64,000 nucleotides of DNA from NCBI GenBank assembly GCA_964035545.1, contig OZ037770.1, forward strand, positions 6,188,229-6,252,228. Reading direction: 5' to 3'. The position numbers and the translations under genes are program-made. Source of the DNA: Bugula neritina (lineage: Eukaryota; Bryozoa; Gymnolaemata; Cheilostomatida; Bugulidae). Shown piece after piece: positions 1-10,994 of the stretch (positions are counted from its first letter, which is position 1; every line of letters starts with the position of its first letter). A model generated the notes under the pieces. That model did not search any database. It was not told the origin of the DNA and saw only the letters and a list, made by a program, of their open reading frames with translations.

Positions 1-634
1 GTCCCGCAATTGGATCGGCAAGAGCAGCAGAGGGCTCCATGGCCACTTGGCGGTAGGCCCCATGGTTTTTATGCATATGATTTGCCAGGAGGTATGCTTC
101 TCCTTCAGCGAGAGTGCTCTTGATCGTAGTAATTTCTCTTGTCAGAAACTGGTGATGGAGTCCCAGGTCGTTAATAGACTCCACAAAATCATCATAAGTA
201 TACCTTTCACGGTTCGCTTGAGGCAGGTCGCTGTATGCGATCTTAGCCAGCTTCATCACCGTGGCAGCATGCTCTTGTAGCGGCGTGTGAAGATCACGCC
301 GTAACCTTTGTAGCCGGGCCCGGGTGTCGATGTCAAACCTGGCCCGCAGAGAAGCAAAGATACTGTTAATGTCAGGTTCCAACCCATAGGGTTTGGCCTT
401 GTTCATTAACGACATTGTAAGTTTAAGCAGGGCCATCACATCATTAAATTCTTGGATGAACTGTTCCATTTCTTCTTCACCCGTAAAAGTAAGTGCCTTC
501 AGCTGGTATCTATCTTCATTCAGCTCCCTAGGAGCTTTCACTTCTTTTACTGCTACCGGAGATACAGGAATAACATTGTCTTTACGCTTACCTTCTGCCT
601 GTGGAACGGGTAGTTCAGCATCAGACGTTGCCGT
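1..634 (-). pseudogene. Gag fragment of element 0, start codon lost
   Basis: The minus strand translates without a stop from about 634 to the edge and aligns with the gag proteins of elements 1 and A (shared blocks include the KAKPYGL, IFASLRARF and AEGEAYLLAN regions). The codon at the place of the gag ATG (634-632) is ACG. Two short in-frame deletions are visible against element 1: about 8 residues before the ALLKL block and a few before TRARLQRL. It is a diverged and probably non-initiating gag; only the N-terminal two thirds is in the window, so the zinc knuckle cannot be assessed. Confidence 0.7.
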
Positions 635-650
635 CTTTGTTGTACACCCA

Positions 651-668
651 ATCCCACCGCTGCCACCA
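651..668 (-). promoter_or_regulatory. Primer binding site, tRNA-Leu type (element 0)
   Basis: On the minus strand this reads TGGTGGCAGCGGTGGGAT. That is the complement of a tRNA 3' end ATCCCACCGCTGCCA plus the added CCA, as found in animal tRNA-Leu. The same 18 bases occur in elements 1 and A. Confidence 0.8.
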
Positions 669-669
669 C

Positions 670-1007
670 TGTTGCAGTTTTGTGCACCAAAAGTTTGTGG
701 GGTTTCAGTGTGTATTATCAATCTAGCACATTAGTTCCTAGTTAATCAATCACCCTTGGTAGTAGCCAAATAATGAAACACTTTATTATTAAAGTTAAAT
801 AGAAAAAACTAACATTACAATTATTTACGCTTTACAACAATATCCATTCCCAATACGGTATTTAATTCGAGCCCTCGCTTACAACAGCTCTAGCAGCGGG
901 AACTCTCATTTAATTATCATTATTCATCTGACCCCAAACTGTTCCCATCACGTCATCATCACGTGTAGGCTGTATACAATATTCCCAGGACGGGGGGGGG
1001 GACAACA
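670..1007 (-). repeat. 5' LTR of element 0
   Basis: A 338-bp segment bounded by TGTTG and CAACA, so it has the usual TG...CA ends. It lies one base outside a perfect tRNA-Leu-type primer binding site. The outer end contains a run of nine G. The boundaries rest on these ends and on the architecture, since no second copy is in the window. Confidence 0.65.
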
Positions 1008-2319
1008 CTTCACCTTATTATATTACGTGTGTGAGACATCACGAACCATCACAATATAATAGTAGAAACACAACATAACTAATCAACGACTACTATTCAA
1101 CTGCCACTCCTCAAGCATGTTGCCTCCTAGTTAAATGTCAATAGCTCTCATCCCAATACATTACTAGTCATAGGCTGTAGTGTAAAAGATACTGACTCAG
1201 CTGATTAGCTATTGCGGTTATCAATAACGCAACAGTTGATTTGCTGTAAGCATATGCATCGTGCCACAATTAGTAATCAGGTAGAAGAAAGCTGGAGTTG
1301 TCCTCTCTTGACCTAAAGTTATCCTTTTGATATACACAGGGGCACAACCCCTACAATGTCATACTCACAGTGTTATAAACCATAGCTCTAAAATGTCTAC
1401 CTCTATGAAGTTGCAGTCGTATAAGTGAATGTTTGCTTTTATTTGAAAACCAACTCTTACACTTTTTATATAGCTTTATAAGAATTTTTGACATTTAATA
1501 TTTTAAATTCATGCATATGTTTGATTTAGAATGATATTTAGGTATTTGTGGTAAACCTTATAACTTATTCATCATAGTTAATGGCTTACAAAATGTAAAA
1601 CTTTGCAAACATCTGATGCAATAGTGGGCCAGAAGCTGAAGAGTTGAATTGTGACCTTCATACTGACTTCTTGTTATATGAACGCTCAGCACAAACATGA
1701 AGCTCACTTCTCAAAGGCCACATTCTGAAAATGTTTTAATGTCATCAATGAGTACCTCACCATTAGTTTATATAACATGATCATCCTGCTATAGCATATC
1801 ATCATTGTCATATTAATAAACTGTATCAACTTATTTATTAACTAATCAAGTCCATAACGTAGCCATCGTGTAATATCATTGAACTGATAAAAGGAATGAA
1901 AGTGAGGATACATTTCAAATTAGTTTTATTAAAATAAGATACAAAAAACAAGGAAACTTGTGCATTATGTATTTTCATGATAAGATTTACTATTAATACA
2001 ACAAATATACAGAATGCTTTTAACTATCAGGTAAAAGCTAACTAGTTTCAAAACTATCAGATTAGTTTTAAAAAAACTTAGAACTACAAACTGAGAGCTA
2101 ATGCTGTAGTGGACGGTGTAAAGGTGATGTCAACAATACTTGGTGTCTGTCATATGATGTATATATGTTACAAGAGTGTCAAACTGTATGTTATATAACA
2201 TTTTATATTATGTAACTCCATCAGACACCTTCCAGAGATACTTCTACAAGAGAGTATGAGTATATATTACAGTGTGAAATGTACTTTACAATATGATATG
2301 TATATTATATAGATAGTGT
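1008..2319. other. Non-coding AT-rich stretch
   Basis: No exon, RNA gene or known repeat was recognised. It lies between the retroelement LTR and the minisatellite downstream of the last CARF-like exon I could find. Missing 3' exons or the 3' untranslated region of that gene could lie here. Confidence 0.4.
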
Positions 2320-2630
2320 ATACTTAATATCATATATACTATATACTTAGTATCATATATACTATATACTTAGTATCATATGTACTGTATACTTAGTATC
2401 ATATATACTATATACTTAGTATCATATATACTGTATACTTAGTATCATATATACTGTATACTTAGTATCATATATACTGTATACTTAGTATCATATATAC
2501 TGTATAGTTAGTATTATATATCCTATATACTTAGTATCATATATACTGCATACATAGTATCATATATACTGTATACTTAATATCATATATACTGTATACT
2601 TAGTATCATATATACTGTATACATAGCATT
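2320..2630. repeat. AT-rich 23-bp minisatellite
   Basis: About 13 tandem copies of a 23-bp unit containing CTTAGTATCATATATACTGT, with small unit-to-unit changes (CTATATA/CTGTATA, TTAGTA/TTAATA). It starts about 30 bp after the donor site of the last CARF-like exon found, so it is probably intronic. Confidence 0.85.
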
Positions 2631-2661
2631 ACATCAGAGGCTGATATATATCTTACCATAC

Positions 2662-5600
2662 CTGAAACTTGAGGCGGATAATGTAGTCCAAGGTCTAATT
2701 GAACACCTTCAGTAGGAAGGGCAGGCTCATGAACCTCCTCCATTTTACCAAATTCAGCTGGAGAGATGTGGGCTACGCTGCCATCTAAAGTATTATTACA
2801 TAAAAATTTCCTAGTTCATGATCTACTAATAAGAGTTGTGTCCCTTCAGCAGTTACATACTTCAACCTTAATATCAGGGAGCAGTCTCACTAAACGCCTG
2901 GCCTCACGATCGTGAGAATCATACGAATTTGTCTATTTGAAACAAAAACATCCGTACGAGAAAATCTGAGGGAATTCAAACGAAATCGTCCTCGTTGGGT
3001 GTACACACCGATGACTAGGGACGAAAAATCACAATCGACGATAAGTACCACTTGATTGTTCAATAGAATTTTAGCAACAGTAATTATTTCATTTCTACCA
3101 CTTTTCTCTATTTGGCAAATTTCTGCTGTTTTTACCTTGCGCAAGACTCATTCGCAGACTATGTCTATATATGTCTATGTGCAATATGTCTATCACCAAA
3201 TTGAAAAGGTGTATAGCATTGTTGCATATTGCATGTAAAACAGTCAAACTTTAAATTTCAGTTAAAGCATGTACCTGCTAACGGGGCACAACTCTTGATT
3301 GTAAATTGACATCGCAAACATAAGAAGAGAGTATATCACATATAAGTACTTTCTTGACTGTTAAATGGATCAGTTGATGGATGTGTTATATATATATTCA
3401 GATAACTGATAGAGTGGTCAAGATATAAACAGTAGGAAGAAGAAGTAATATCAGACCAGCAGATAATGTAATGCAGTAAACCAAAACCAATTCTCAATAT
3501 ATTATCTAAGATAATTACCAGATACTTGTTGGGGGGTTTCCTCCACATCCCCATCTTCTGACTTCTCAATTGCAACCTCGACTACCGTCTCTCCAGTATC
3601 TTGTATGCTGTTGTGTAACATATTAGAGTTGAGTCTTGCTAACAGAGTTGCTGTCTCAGGAGTCAGAGTTGAGCTGGTGTGGATGCTGCCATCTGACAGC
3701 TGTGTCTTCACCCTTGAGATCATGTGACCTGGGAGAGAAATCATGCGACCTGGTAGAGAGCGATCATGTGACCTGGGAAAGGGAAATCAAGTGACTGATT
3801 GATACTAACCTGACTCTTGACCTTCATGAGCGAGTGTTACTGTCACAGTCTCTAGATGGGGGCCTATATGTGACGCCCAGTCTTCAGTCCATACTCGATC
3901 CTGCTCTAATGCTAAAGTATCCACACTGCCCTACGAAGTAATTTATATACATAGTTACTCTGTGTGCATATAAAAACAACTTCAAAAAACAGACCACCAG
4001 CCAACCACAAGAAATCTTCCAACCTAATTGCCAATCGCAGGAGGTTTATTATTTATGTTCCAATCGCAGAGAAAAATTTAATGACGGCACAAAGTGAACA
4101 TAGTCTCATAGCTGTCAATGCGACATGCATGAAATAGTATAAAGAAGTAGCCAATCATGAGAGGTCATATTATTTACTTTCCAATCACAGAAACTTTTAC
4201 AATTTCACAAACAACACCACATGTATAGCAGTACCTCTTTGAGAGGCAGCACACCACTATCAATATCACGGAGAGCTGTGTGGATGTGATTCTTCAGATC
4301 GCTGACAGTCGGGAAGAAACTCAAGTCATGTCTAACTGGAGGCTCCTCATTACTGAACAATTCTTTCTCTACGTATTTCCTGTATGAGAATATCAGGTGG
4401 TATGAGTGTGGCTCAGTAGCTTTGATATTTTGATCTTATAGATAGTAGGCTATACAAGTGTTAAATAGCCAGCTAGCTTTTTAACACTTTCAAAATAGTC
4501 TAACGTCATCAAAATAAAACACAACAAATATGTTTAAAACAATTGTGTCAAAAACCAATAACACTTAAATTTTTATAATACAAAATGTCCTGCAAATTAT
4601 TCTACTAGAAGTATTTCTGAGACTAAATTGTTTCCCTAATACTGATAGAAAATGTTCATAAAGTTTATGGAGAACTTGATGGCAAGATTTCATGCTGAAG
4701 TATCAGTGGTTATATTTTTATCAGGTTTAAAGCCACATGACTATTCTAAGGAGTTTGAGCCGCAGTGCTGACAGTCACTCACACAGGACAAAAACTGATA
4801 CAGACTTATTTTATTGACAGACATGATTCTGTCTTGAGAACTGTTTGCTCACCTCAGCATCTTCCTAACAGTAGTCACATGGTGTATACCAGAGGAGACA
4901 ATATCTCTAATCTTATTGGCTACAGGAGGAGCGAGTCTAGTATTTCCTCTTTCTAAAATACAAAAGAAAAATATGAGAATACATTCGGGAGGTTTACCAT
5001 CCAAGGTGAGTTGAAAGAAACAGCAAGAAAGCGACAGGATTTATCTACAAACTCTAAACAGTGGGAGTAGGAAGTTCTGCACCAACCTCAGCCCCACCCA
5101 CATCTGAGCGGTTGACGAAAATTGTTCTAAGAGGACTGCTGGAACAGCAGAAACTTCATATTTATTACAGAACAAACAAACACAGCCTTGACAACTACTT
5201 AATATACTTTTCACCGTAACAATTTCAGTCCTTGCGGGTAACTAATAGACTGACAGTCTAAATGTAGGGTCAGATATCCTAACATATCACGTGACGTTGA
5301 AAATGTGAACTAAACGAGAGAGAAAACTCTCCAAATAAATCGACTGAAGATCCTGACAACTGATTGATCATCCTTCGAATGAACCTGCATACACATAGGT
5401 TTGTGGTTGTGGTTTGCATTTATTAATGGTTGTGGTCTCAGTCAATGCAAATCTTCCCAAGAAACATTTATTGTATAATGCGAAGCAATGAAAATGCAGT
5501 AACTAGCAGAGGAGAGAGTTCGACTTGGGTACATAAAGATATGTTACAGTTGAACTCACCTGGTGGAGACACATTGTACGTCCTGGTGATGAGAGGTCGC

Positions 5601-7991
5601 TTAGTTAAGGTGGAATCTGCAGTGTGATACTCGTGTGCCGCAGTAGTTGGTAGCTGCAGATAATGCCTGCAGTACAAAAATGTTCCAGATATGTTCTAGA
5701 AACACCATAGTATCCAGGAAATAGTTAACTGTATAGCAATACAGCACACAGATATAATATAAAATTGAAACTATAAACTACTCCTGAAAATGTTAAATGG
5801 ATAGTGTAATAGTATAATGTAGAAGATGCACCGAGTCATCACAGTGCCAGAAAGGTAGAGACGTACCGCTCCTCCCCGCCTTCACTGAACTCCTGTTCCC
5901 TCAGAACCTGGAACGCTCTGTCCATCAGCTGTTTGAGCACCTTCCTGTTAACATCTGTTGGAACTGAGCAGTTTGGGAATTTCCGTACTTTCTTCACATA
6001 AATACGAGCTGGACAAGCGTGTTTGTAGTCTGTAATCAGTATTATAATATTATGATAGGTTAATATTTTATATACCCAACTGTACATGTAATCCAGACCA
6101 CGGCTGCTCTAAGCCTCTACTGTTCACCACAATGAATATTAGGCTTGTTGGAGGCTACTCAAGTGAAGAGAGTCTGTTAGTTTATTGAACTAGAGAATCC
6201 AAAAGTGCTCAAACTAGATGCGAAAAATCTCATAGTGGAAACAGATTAGAAACTGGTTAATATTTGCAACTTTAGAGAGAGAGCTAAATAGGAGAATATA
6301 ACTGCTACTTCACTGCATATACTTTGATTAACAAATTACTAGATGATATGGGAGAAAAGCAGTGAGCTATGAAGTAAGTTTCATGAAGATTATCAGACAC
6401 CAGTATAGATATACACTAACCCTCTCCTGTTCCTTCTCCTGTACTATCAGCCTTAGAACCTTTCCTCCTTGGTCCGTATTGGCACTCCATCACAGTGGCC
6501 CGACTTCCTATATGCAAGAGTTGCGAGAAAAACTGAGTTGAGCAGATAAGTATTAGGACTCAAGTCAACATGCCAACAATACGGAAAAAGTCTCACCGTA
6601 GTTAATGAAAGGCACGCCGTCAAACGGCACATATTGGGACTTCCACATCATACGGGCGGTGGGCCGGTTACCGGCTGGGCTTTGCCGCGTGCCCCAAAAA
6701 CTGTGAGTTTGCTGCTTATGCAGAGTTAGTATAACATCCAGTTCCTGCTCTGTGTGCACCCAGCCCCGGTAGTAGTGACCAACTTTCTGCAAGATCATAA
6801 CAGCTGCATGTTACAACATAAGTGCTCATCCTATGAATATTTCACATATACTGAAACCATTTACACGTTGATACAGGCACTTGCTATAGAAATCTGAATC
6901 AAAAAATGAATAAAATATTGGATTGAAGTCCAATAGCATAACTATAATGCAGAGAGTACATAACTTGATTATATTATAAATATCAGCACTTGAATGTCAG
7001 GTTGTAAATTAATCAAATAGGCTCTGACATCATAACGGTTTATACTAGCCTCACAATCCTGAATCAGTGTTGCCCAGTGAGGGGCGTCTGCTAGCGTAGC
7101 CTTAGCTTGTGCGGTATTGACCAAGGTGAACTGGGTTTGACTTGTTGATGCCCCGACATTAGTAATATGCTGGTTTGGATCCCCAACTATGACAACCGAG
7201 TTGGCAGTGATGTTCAAGTTACTTGGCATAATCTGCCACACCTTGTCACCTGTAAAAACTTTGAATGTTTAATTTGAGAGCTACTGCTGCAACTTGACAG
7301 GGATAAGTCTTCAATCTGTGCATCAAGATTCCTTACCTTGGCTGCTATTCAACTCGGAGATCTCCACAAGCTCCACCCCTTTCTGGCCTGAGCCGTTGGT
7401 CGCAAGAATAACATTACCTCTCTCTATGTTAAAAATAAAATAATATTTAGTGAGTCGGTTATTGATCTGACCATTGGGAATGCATAGACTGAAACTACCA
7501 GCTTTATTCACTAATGGGAAAATGATTCTTAATTAAACATTAACTAGTTGATGAAAACTAAAATTTATTAATCTTTGAAACAGCTGAATAATTTTAAATA
7601 TTCGAAAGAAAATCCACTCATAAAGTAGCAATTAAAAAACCTGTTTGCCAACATATATCATCGTTCTTAAAACAAAGCTTCTTCTTTAAAAAAGAAAAGT
7701 TAGGCTATAGTTTCATGAAACAAGGCGTAACGGTTTACATAATAATAATAGTTGATTTCCTTCCATATTGAAAACATGAGAGTAGAAGTAATGAATTGTA
7801 CATCAACTACCTATATTTATTGGTTGTAGTGTACTAGTGTCGGTGTTTATTGTGTTGTCAGCGTAAATTACTATTTGCTCATTACACTCTTGTTCCTCGG
7901 TATAATGAGTCTGATCTTCTATAATCAAATGAGTACTCGAGTCCAAAACTTTCCCTTCGGAGTCGCCAACTTGGTTCAGACCAGCATTCAT
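2662..7991 (-). CDS. CARF: Calcium-response factor (CARF/ALS2CR8)-like transcription factor, 12 exons, 3' incomplete
   Basis: Family role: CARF is a nuclear DNA-binding transcription factor first described at a calcium-response element. Exons: 7991-7811, 7510-7337, 7249-7050, 6786-6597, 6507-6421, 6029-5867, 5666-5560, 4952-4853, 4379-4235, 3930-3810, 3728-3519, 2784-2662. All junction phases agree and the frame is open throughout. Diagnostic CARF blocks appear in order: APHW, HKQQTHS, GTRQSP, MWKSQYVPFDG, MECQYGPRRKG, CPARIYVKKVRKFP, QLPTTAAHEYH, KYVEKELF, LSFFPTVSDLKNHIH and TVTLAHEG. The start is the first ATG of an open exon (7991). The junction after 7050 uses GC instead of GT. A 48-nt GT...AG segment inside exon 2 (about 7471-7424) stays in frame either way. 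The exon at 2784-2662 ends at a donor, so at least one more exon is missing. All joins are inferred from splice signals and homology, not from transcripts. Confidence 0.85.
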
Positions 7992-9517
7992 AGTATTTTA
8001 GTCTAAGAGTTATTTGTATGTATTAAGATTATTACTAATAAATATAAGGAATGATAGAACCACAGCTTTAACTAAAGTAAATCACACTGACTATAGAATA
8101 GACACTTAATCTAAAATTATGAATTGGAAGCCTAATTCTAAAAATAATTAAAATAAAACAAGTTCAAGTTACAATTTATAATATTAGTCAAATTGAAAAA
8201 TAACTAGGCTGGTATAGGATAATTATATTAATCATATTAATTAGTGTAACTAGTGTTATTTTTATAGTAATAAACATAACCGCAAAGTTTCTAAAACTAG
8301 TTTTTAATCCCAGCTGCTCATAAAATTTGGGTTTGAACAGATTCAAACTCATTGCCTAGTTACTGCTTAAATTTGGTAAAAATTCTTATCTATACTGATA
8401 GTAACTGCTTCAACTTCAGTCTGAAACAGTGATTATGGTTATGACTTATCGATACAGGGTATTAGAGGTGCTGATAAAGTGTTGATACCAACTTTCATCT
8501 TACTCATCGGGTGATCCAGAGTTTTTATCACCAAATTGTTTTAATACCACACTAAATAAGCAAAAACAAGTACAATAATCTCTAAACTAGATATTCTAGT
8601 AGTCACTTACACAGTGTACAGTAAAATCCAAACGTTGAAGTTTACTGTGATACTATAACTATAAGACTAATATTATAAGCATAAGTACAAAGCTAAGTAT
8701 ATCTACTTCTACTACTACTAATAATAATAAGCTATTGAGTTTAACATTACTACTACTAGACAGTAGACTAGTATAACTACTAACTAGTAATAGTACTACT
8801 ATTAGTACCAGTAACACTAGCTACATACATTATTATTAGTATTACATTAACTCATAGTATTACTATAACTATTACTGTACTACTATTAGTATTACTATTA
8901 CTATTAGAGTATTAGTATTAATTATACTATTAGTAATACTAATACTAATAGTAATAGTAATACTAATAGTAAATCAAAATGTAATACTAACTACTAAGTA
9001 TTACTATTATAATTTAGAATTACTACTACTAATATAAATAGCAATACTTTAAAATAAAAAATATTATTAATGTAGGTTACCGTTTAAAGAGTAAAAAATG
9101 CCAAATTCCCAGCATCTCTGTCTCCATTTAATCTAAACAAGTAATTAGTGGGTATACACGTATCTAGTAGCAACTTACGCGGTACTATCGTTTAAATTGG
9201 TAGAAAATATGATAACGAGACAGAAACCTCGACTGCAGTACTTGTACCTCGTTTCAATATGGCTGACCTTTTATACGCCGTGAGTGATTCGATTTTGTTT
9301 ACATCGACTGTTTATGAAGGCTTAGTTCGGCTTCAATTCGGTTTTAACTGCAAAACTTTTTGGTAAAGTATTCTATTCGTAGCGAGTCCATACATATTCT
9401 CGAAGGGAGTCCTTTCATAAAATGTTTAGGGTACGGTCATAACACCCCCAATAATAACTGATCATAAAAAGAGTTTCTCATAAACTACGCAAGTTTACGA
9501 GAGGCATAGTTCCTACC
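7992..9517. promoter_or_regulatory. Shared upstream region of two divergent genes
   Basis: The first coding exon of the CARF-like gene (minus, ATG at 7991) and that of the zinc-finger/recombinase gene (plus, ATG at 9518) point away from each other across about 1.5 kb. A bidirectional promoter is inferred from the arrangement. The middle (about 8690-9060) is low-complexity DNA built of TAC/TTA-like trinucleotides; no specific factor site is claimed. Confidence 0.4.
8690..9060. repeat. Degenerate trinucleotide low-complexity tract
   Basis: Irregular runs of ACT, TAT and TAG triplets on both strands. Similar but weaker tracts lie at about 9680-10040 (ATT/ATG/ATC mixtures) and 57000-57700. They contain no convincing gene. 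Confidence 0.6.
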
Positions 9518-10658
9518 ATGGCGACCGAGCAAGATGACCGCGACATTCCAGGTCTGTCATTATTATTATTTTCAGTCTGAAACTTTCATGTGTGAACCTT
9601 TGCATTAAAAAATTTTTAAGCATTATTTTATGACATTAGCTTTAGTAGCTAGTTTGAAACAATTTTCGTTTTATATTGATGACCGTTATATTTAATCATA
9701 ATGATAATCATAATCATTAATCAGTATCACTATCACATTCACATTGATGATTGATGATTCATGATTGATTATCATATTGATATTGTTATAATCATGATGA
9801 AGTGATTATGGTTTACTTTTAAAAATATGTTAGTATAAGTATTAAATGTAATTCATCATAATGATTTTTATTATCATGATGATTATCATTATCATTTTGA
9901 TTATTTTAACTGATACCGTAAGGCGTAAAGAGTTAGTGTTACTTCTAGTTTAGGTTTTACTATCACTATTACTATTAGTATTACTATTAGTATTAGTATC
10001 ACTATTAGTAATAGTATTACTATTAGTATTAAGTATTAGTATTACTTTTACTTTTTATTTGTCACTAATCATCTAATGACATTCACAGTTTGAAAGTGTC
10101 TTTGACTTTAGGTTTGACTTTTATTCTGAGTTTTTTCGTTTCATCTCAATAATGAATATCAATATAACAATATAACCAAAAGTAACTCATTTAGTTTAAT
10201 GATTAGTCATTATGATAATAATAAGTGATTGAAATTTAGCTTGCACTTGATGTATCGGTATCACTATGACTATGTGAGTTACTGTGTCCGTAAGTCGATG
10301 TGCTGTGTAGCTCCAGCTGTATTTGTATTACTATAGGTATAGGTATTAGTATAACTATAGTTATAGTAATTTTGATTATTTTTTATTATCAATGTAAATT
10401 TGGTAAAACGTTAAATAAAAACCTAATTTTAAGATGTTGTTACGAATACCAAAAACACTTGATGACTTTATATCATTGTCAAACTTAAAAAATGCGTTTT
10501 TCTAAACATGGTGAATGAGAAGCACCAATGACAGTGATTGCGCTAATTAGCATTAGTGGTAATCACGTAATAATCCAATTAGCATTGTGGGACAATCACT
10601 ATCACTATGATTATCATGTTTACGTGGAAATGCATTGCTATTGGATAGTTGGTAATAC

Positions 10659-10963
10659 TGTGGTGGTTCGTGGAACTACCAGCAGCACAACATGTAGGGT
10701 CGCGTAATTGACCCGGAACAATGGATAGCCAATTAGCGTAGTTGATAGTTAGCAGCAATTGTAGTTTCCCGCTGCTAACGCAGTCGAAGCTAGAGTGTGA
10801 AATAGATTAGATGTGTAACTTGTTTGAATATAATGTATCGTTTTTATAATGTATAATTGTGTGTAAAATATACTCGTTCACTCGACTTATCCTGGTGCAG
10901 TTCTATAGCCAATAAATAGACTCTCTGGATAGCACATCAACCCTAAATCTGAAAATTATAACA
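10659..10963 (+). repeat. 5' LTR of element 1
   Basis: 305 bp from TGTGGTGG to TATAACA. It matches the right LTR except for scattered changes. A TATA-like stretch (about 10818-10880) is a possible promoter, unproven. Confidence 0.95.
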
Positions 10964-10964
10964 G

Positions 10965-10982
10965 TGGTGGCAGCGGTGGGAT
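10965..10982 (+). promoter_or_regulatory. Primer binding site, tRNA-Leu type (element 1)
   Basis: TGGTGGCAGCGGTGGGAT, one base after the LTR end. It is complementary over 18 nt to the 3' end (with CCA) of a tRNA of the animal Leu type. This is where minus-strand DNA synthesis would be primed. Confidence 0.85.
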
Positions 10983-10994
10983 AGTGCATCCAAG

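Larger units (their letters stand above)
1..1007 (-). mobile_element. Ty3/gypsy element 0, 5' end only
   Basis: This is the 5' part of a gypsy-type element on the minus strand; the rest lies beyond the left edge. Reading leftwards it has an LTR (1007-670), a primer binding site (668-651) and a gag-like frame to the edge. It belongs to the same superfamily as the other four gypsy elements here because the gag protein aligns and the primer site is identical, but its LTR sequence is clearly different apart from a short shared block near 890-905. A target duplication cannot be tested because the other end is missing. Confidence 0.8.

Noticed and set aside
651..668. tRNA gene fragment
   Set aside because: The tRNA-like 18 bases are retroelement primer sites complementary to a tRNA 3' end. 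No cloverleaf is present around any of the five.
2320..2630. CRISPR-like array
   Set aside because: The units are contiguous without spacers, in a eukaryotic AT-rich context; it is a minisatellite.
2890..3238. Small overlapping open frames on both strands
   Set aside because: No homology, and splice phases of the flanking CARF exons are satisfied without them.
5040..5160. Extra CARF exon with acceptor TTCCAG at about 5145
   Set aside because: It would leave the wrong phase for the 4952 exon, whereas the direct 5560 to 4952 join is in phase and keeps family homology.
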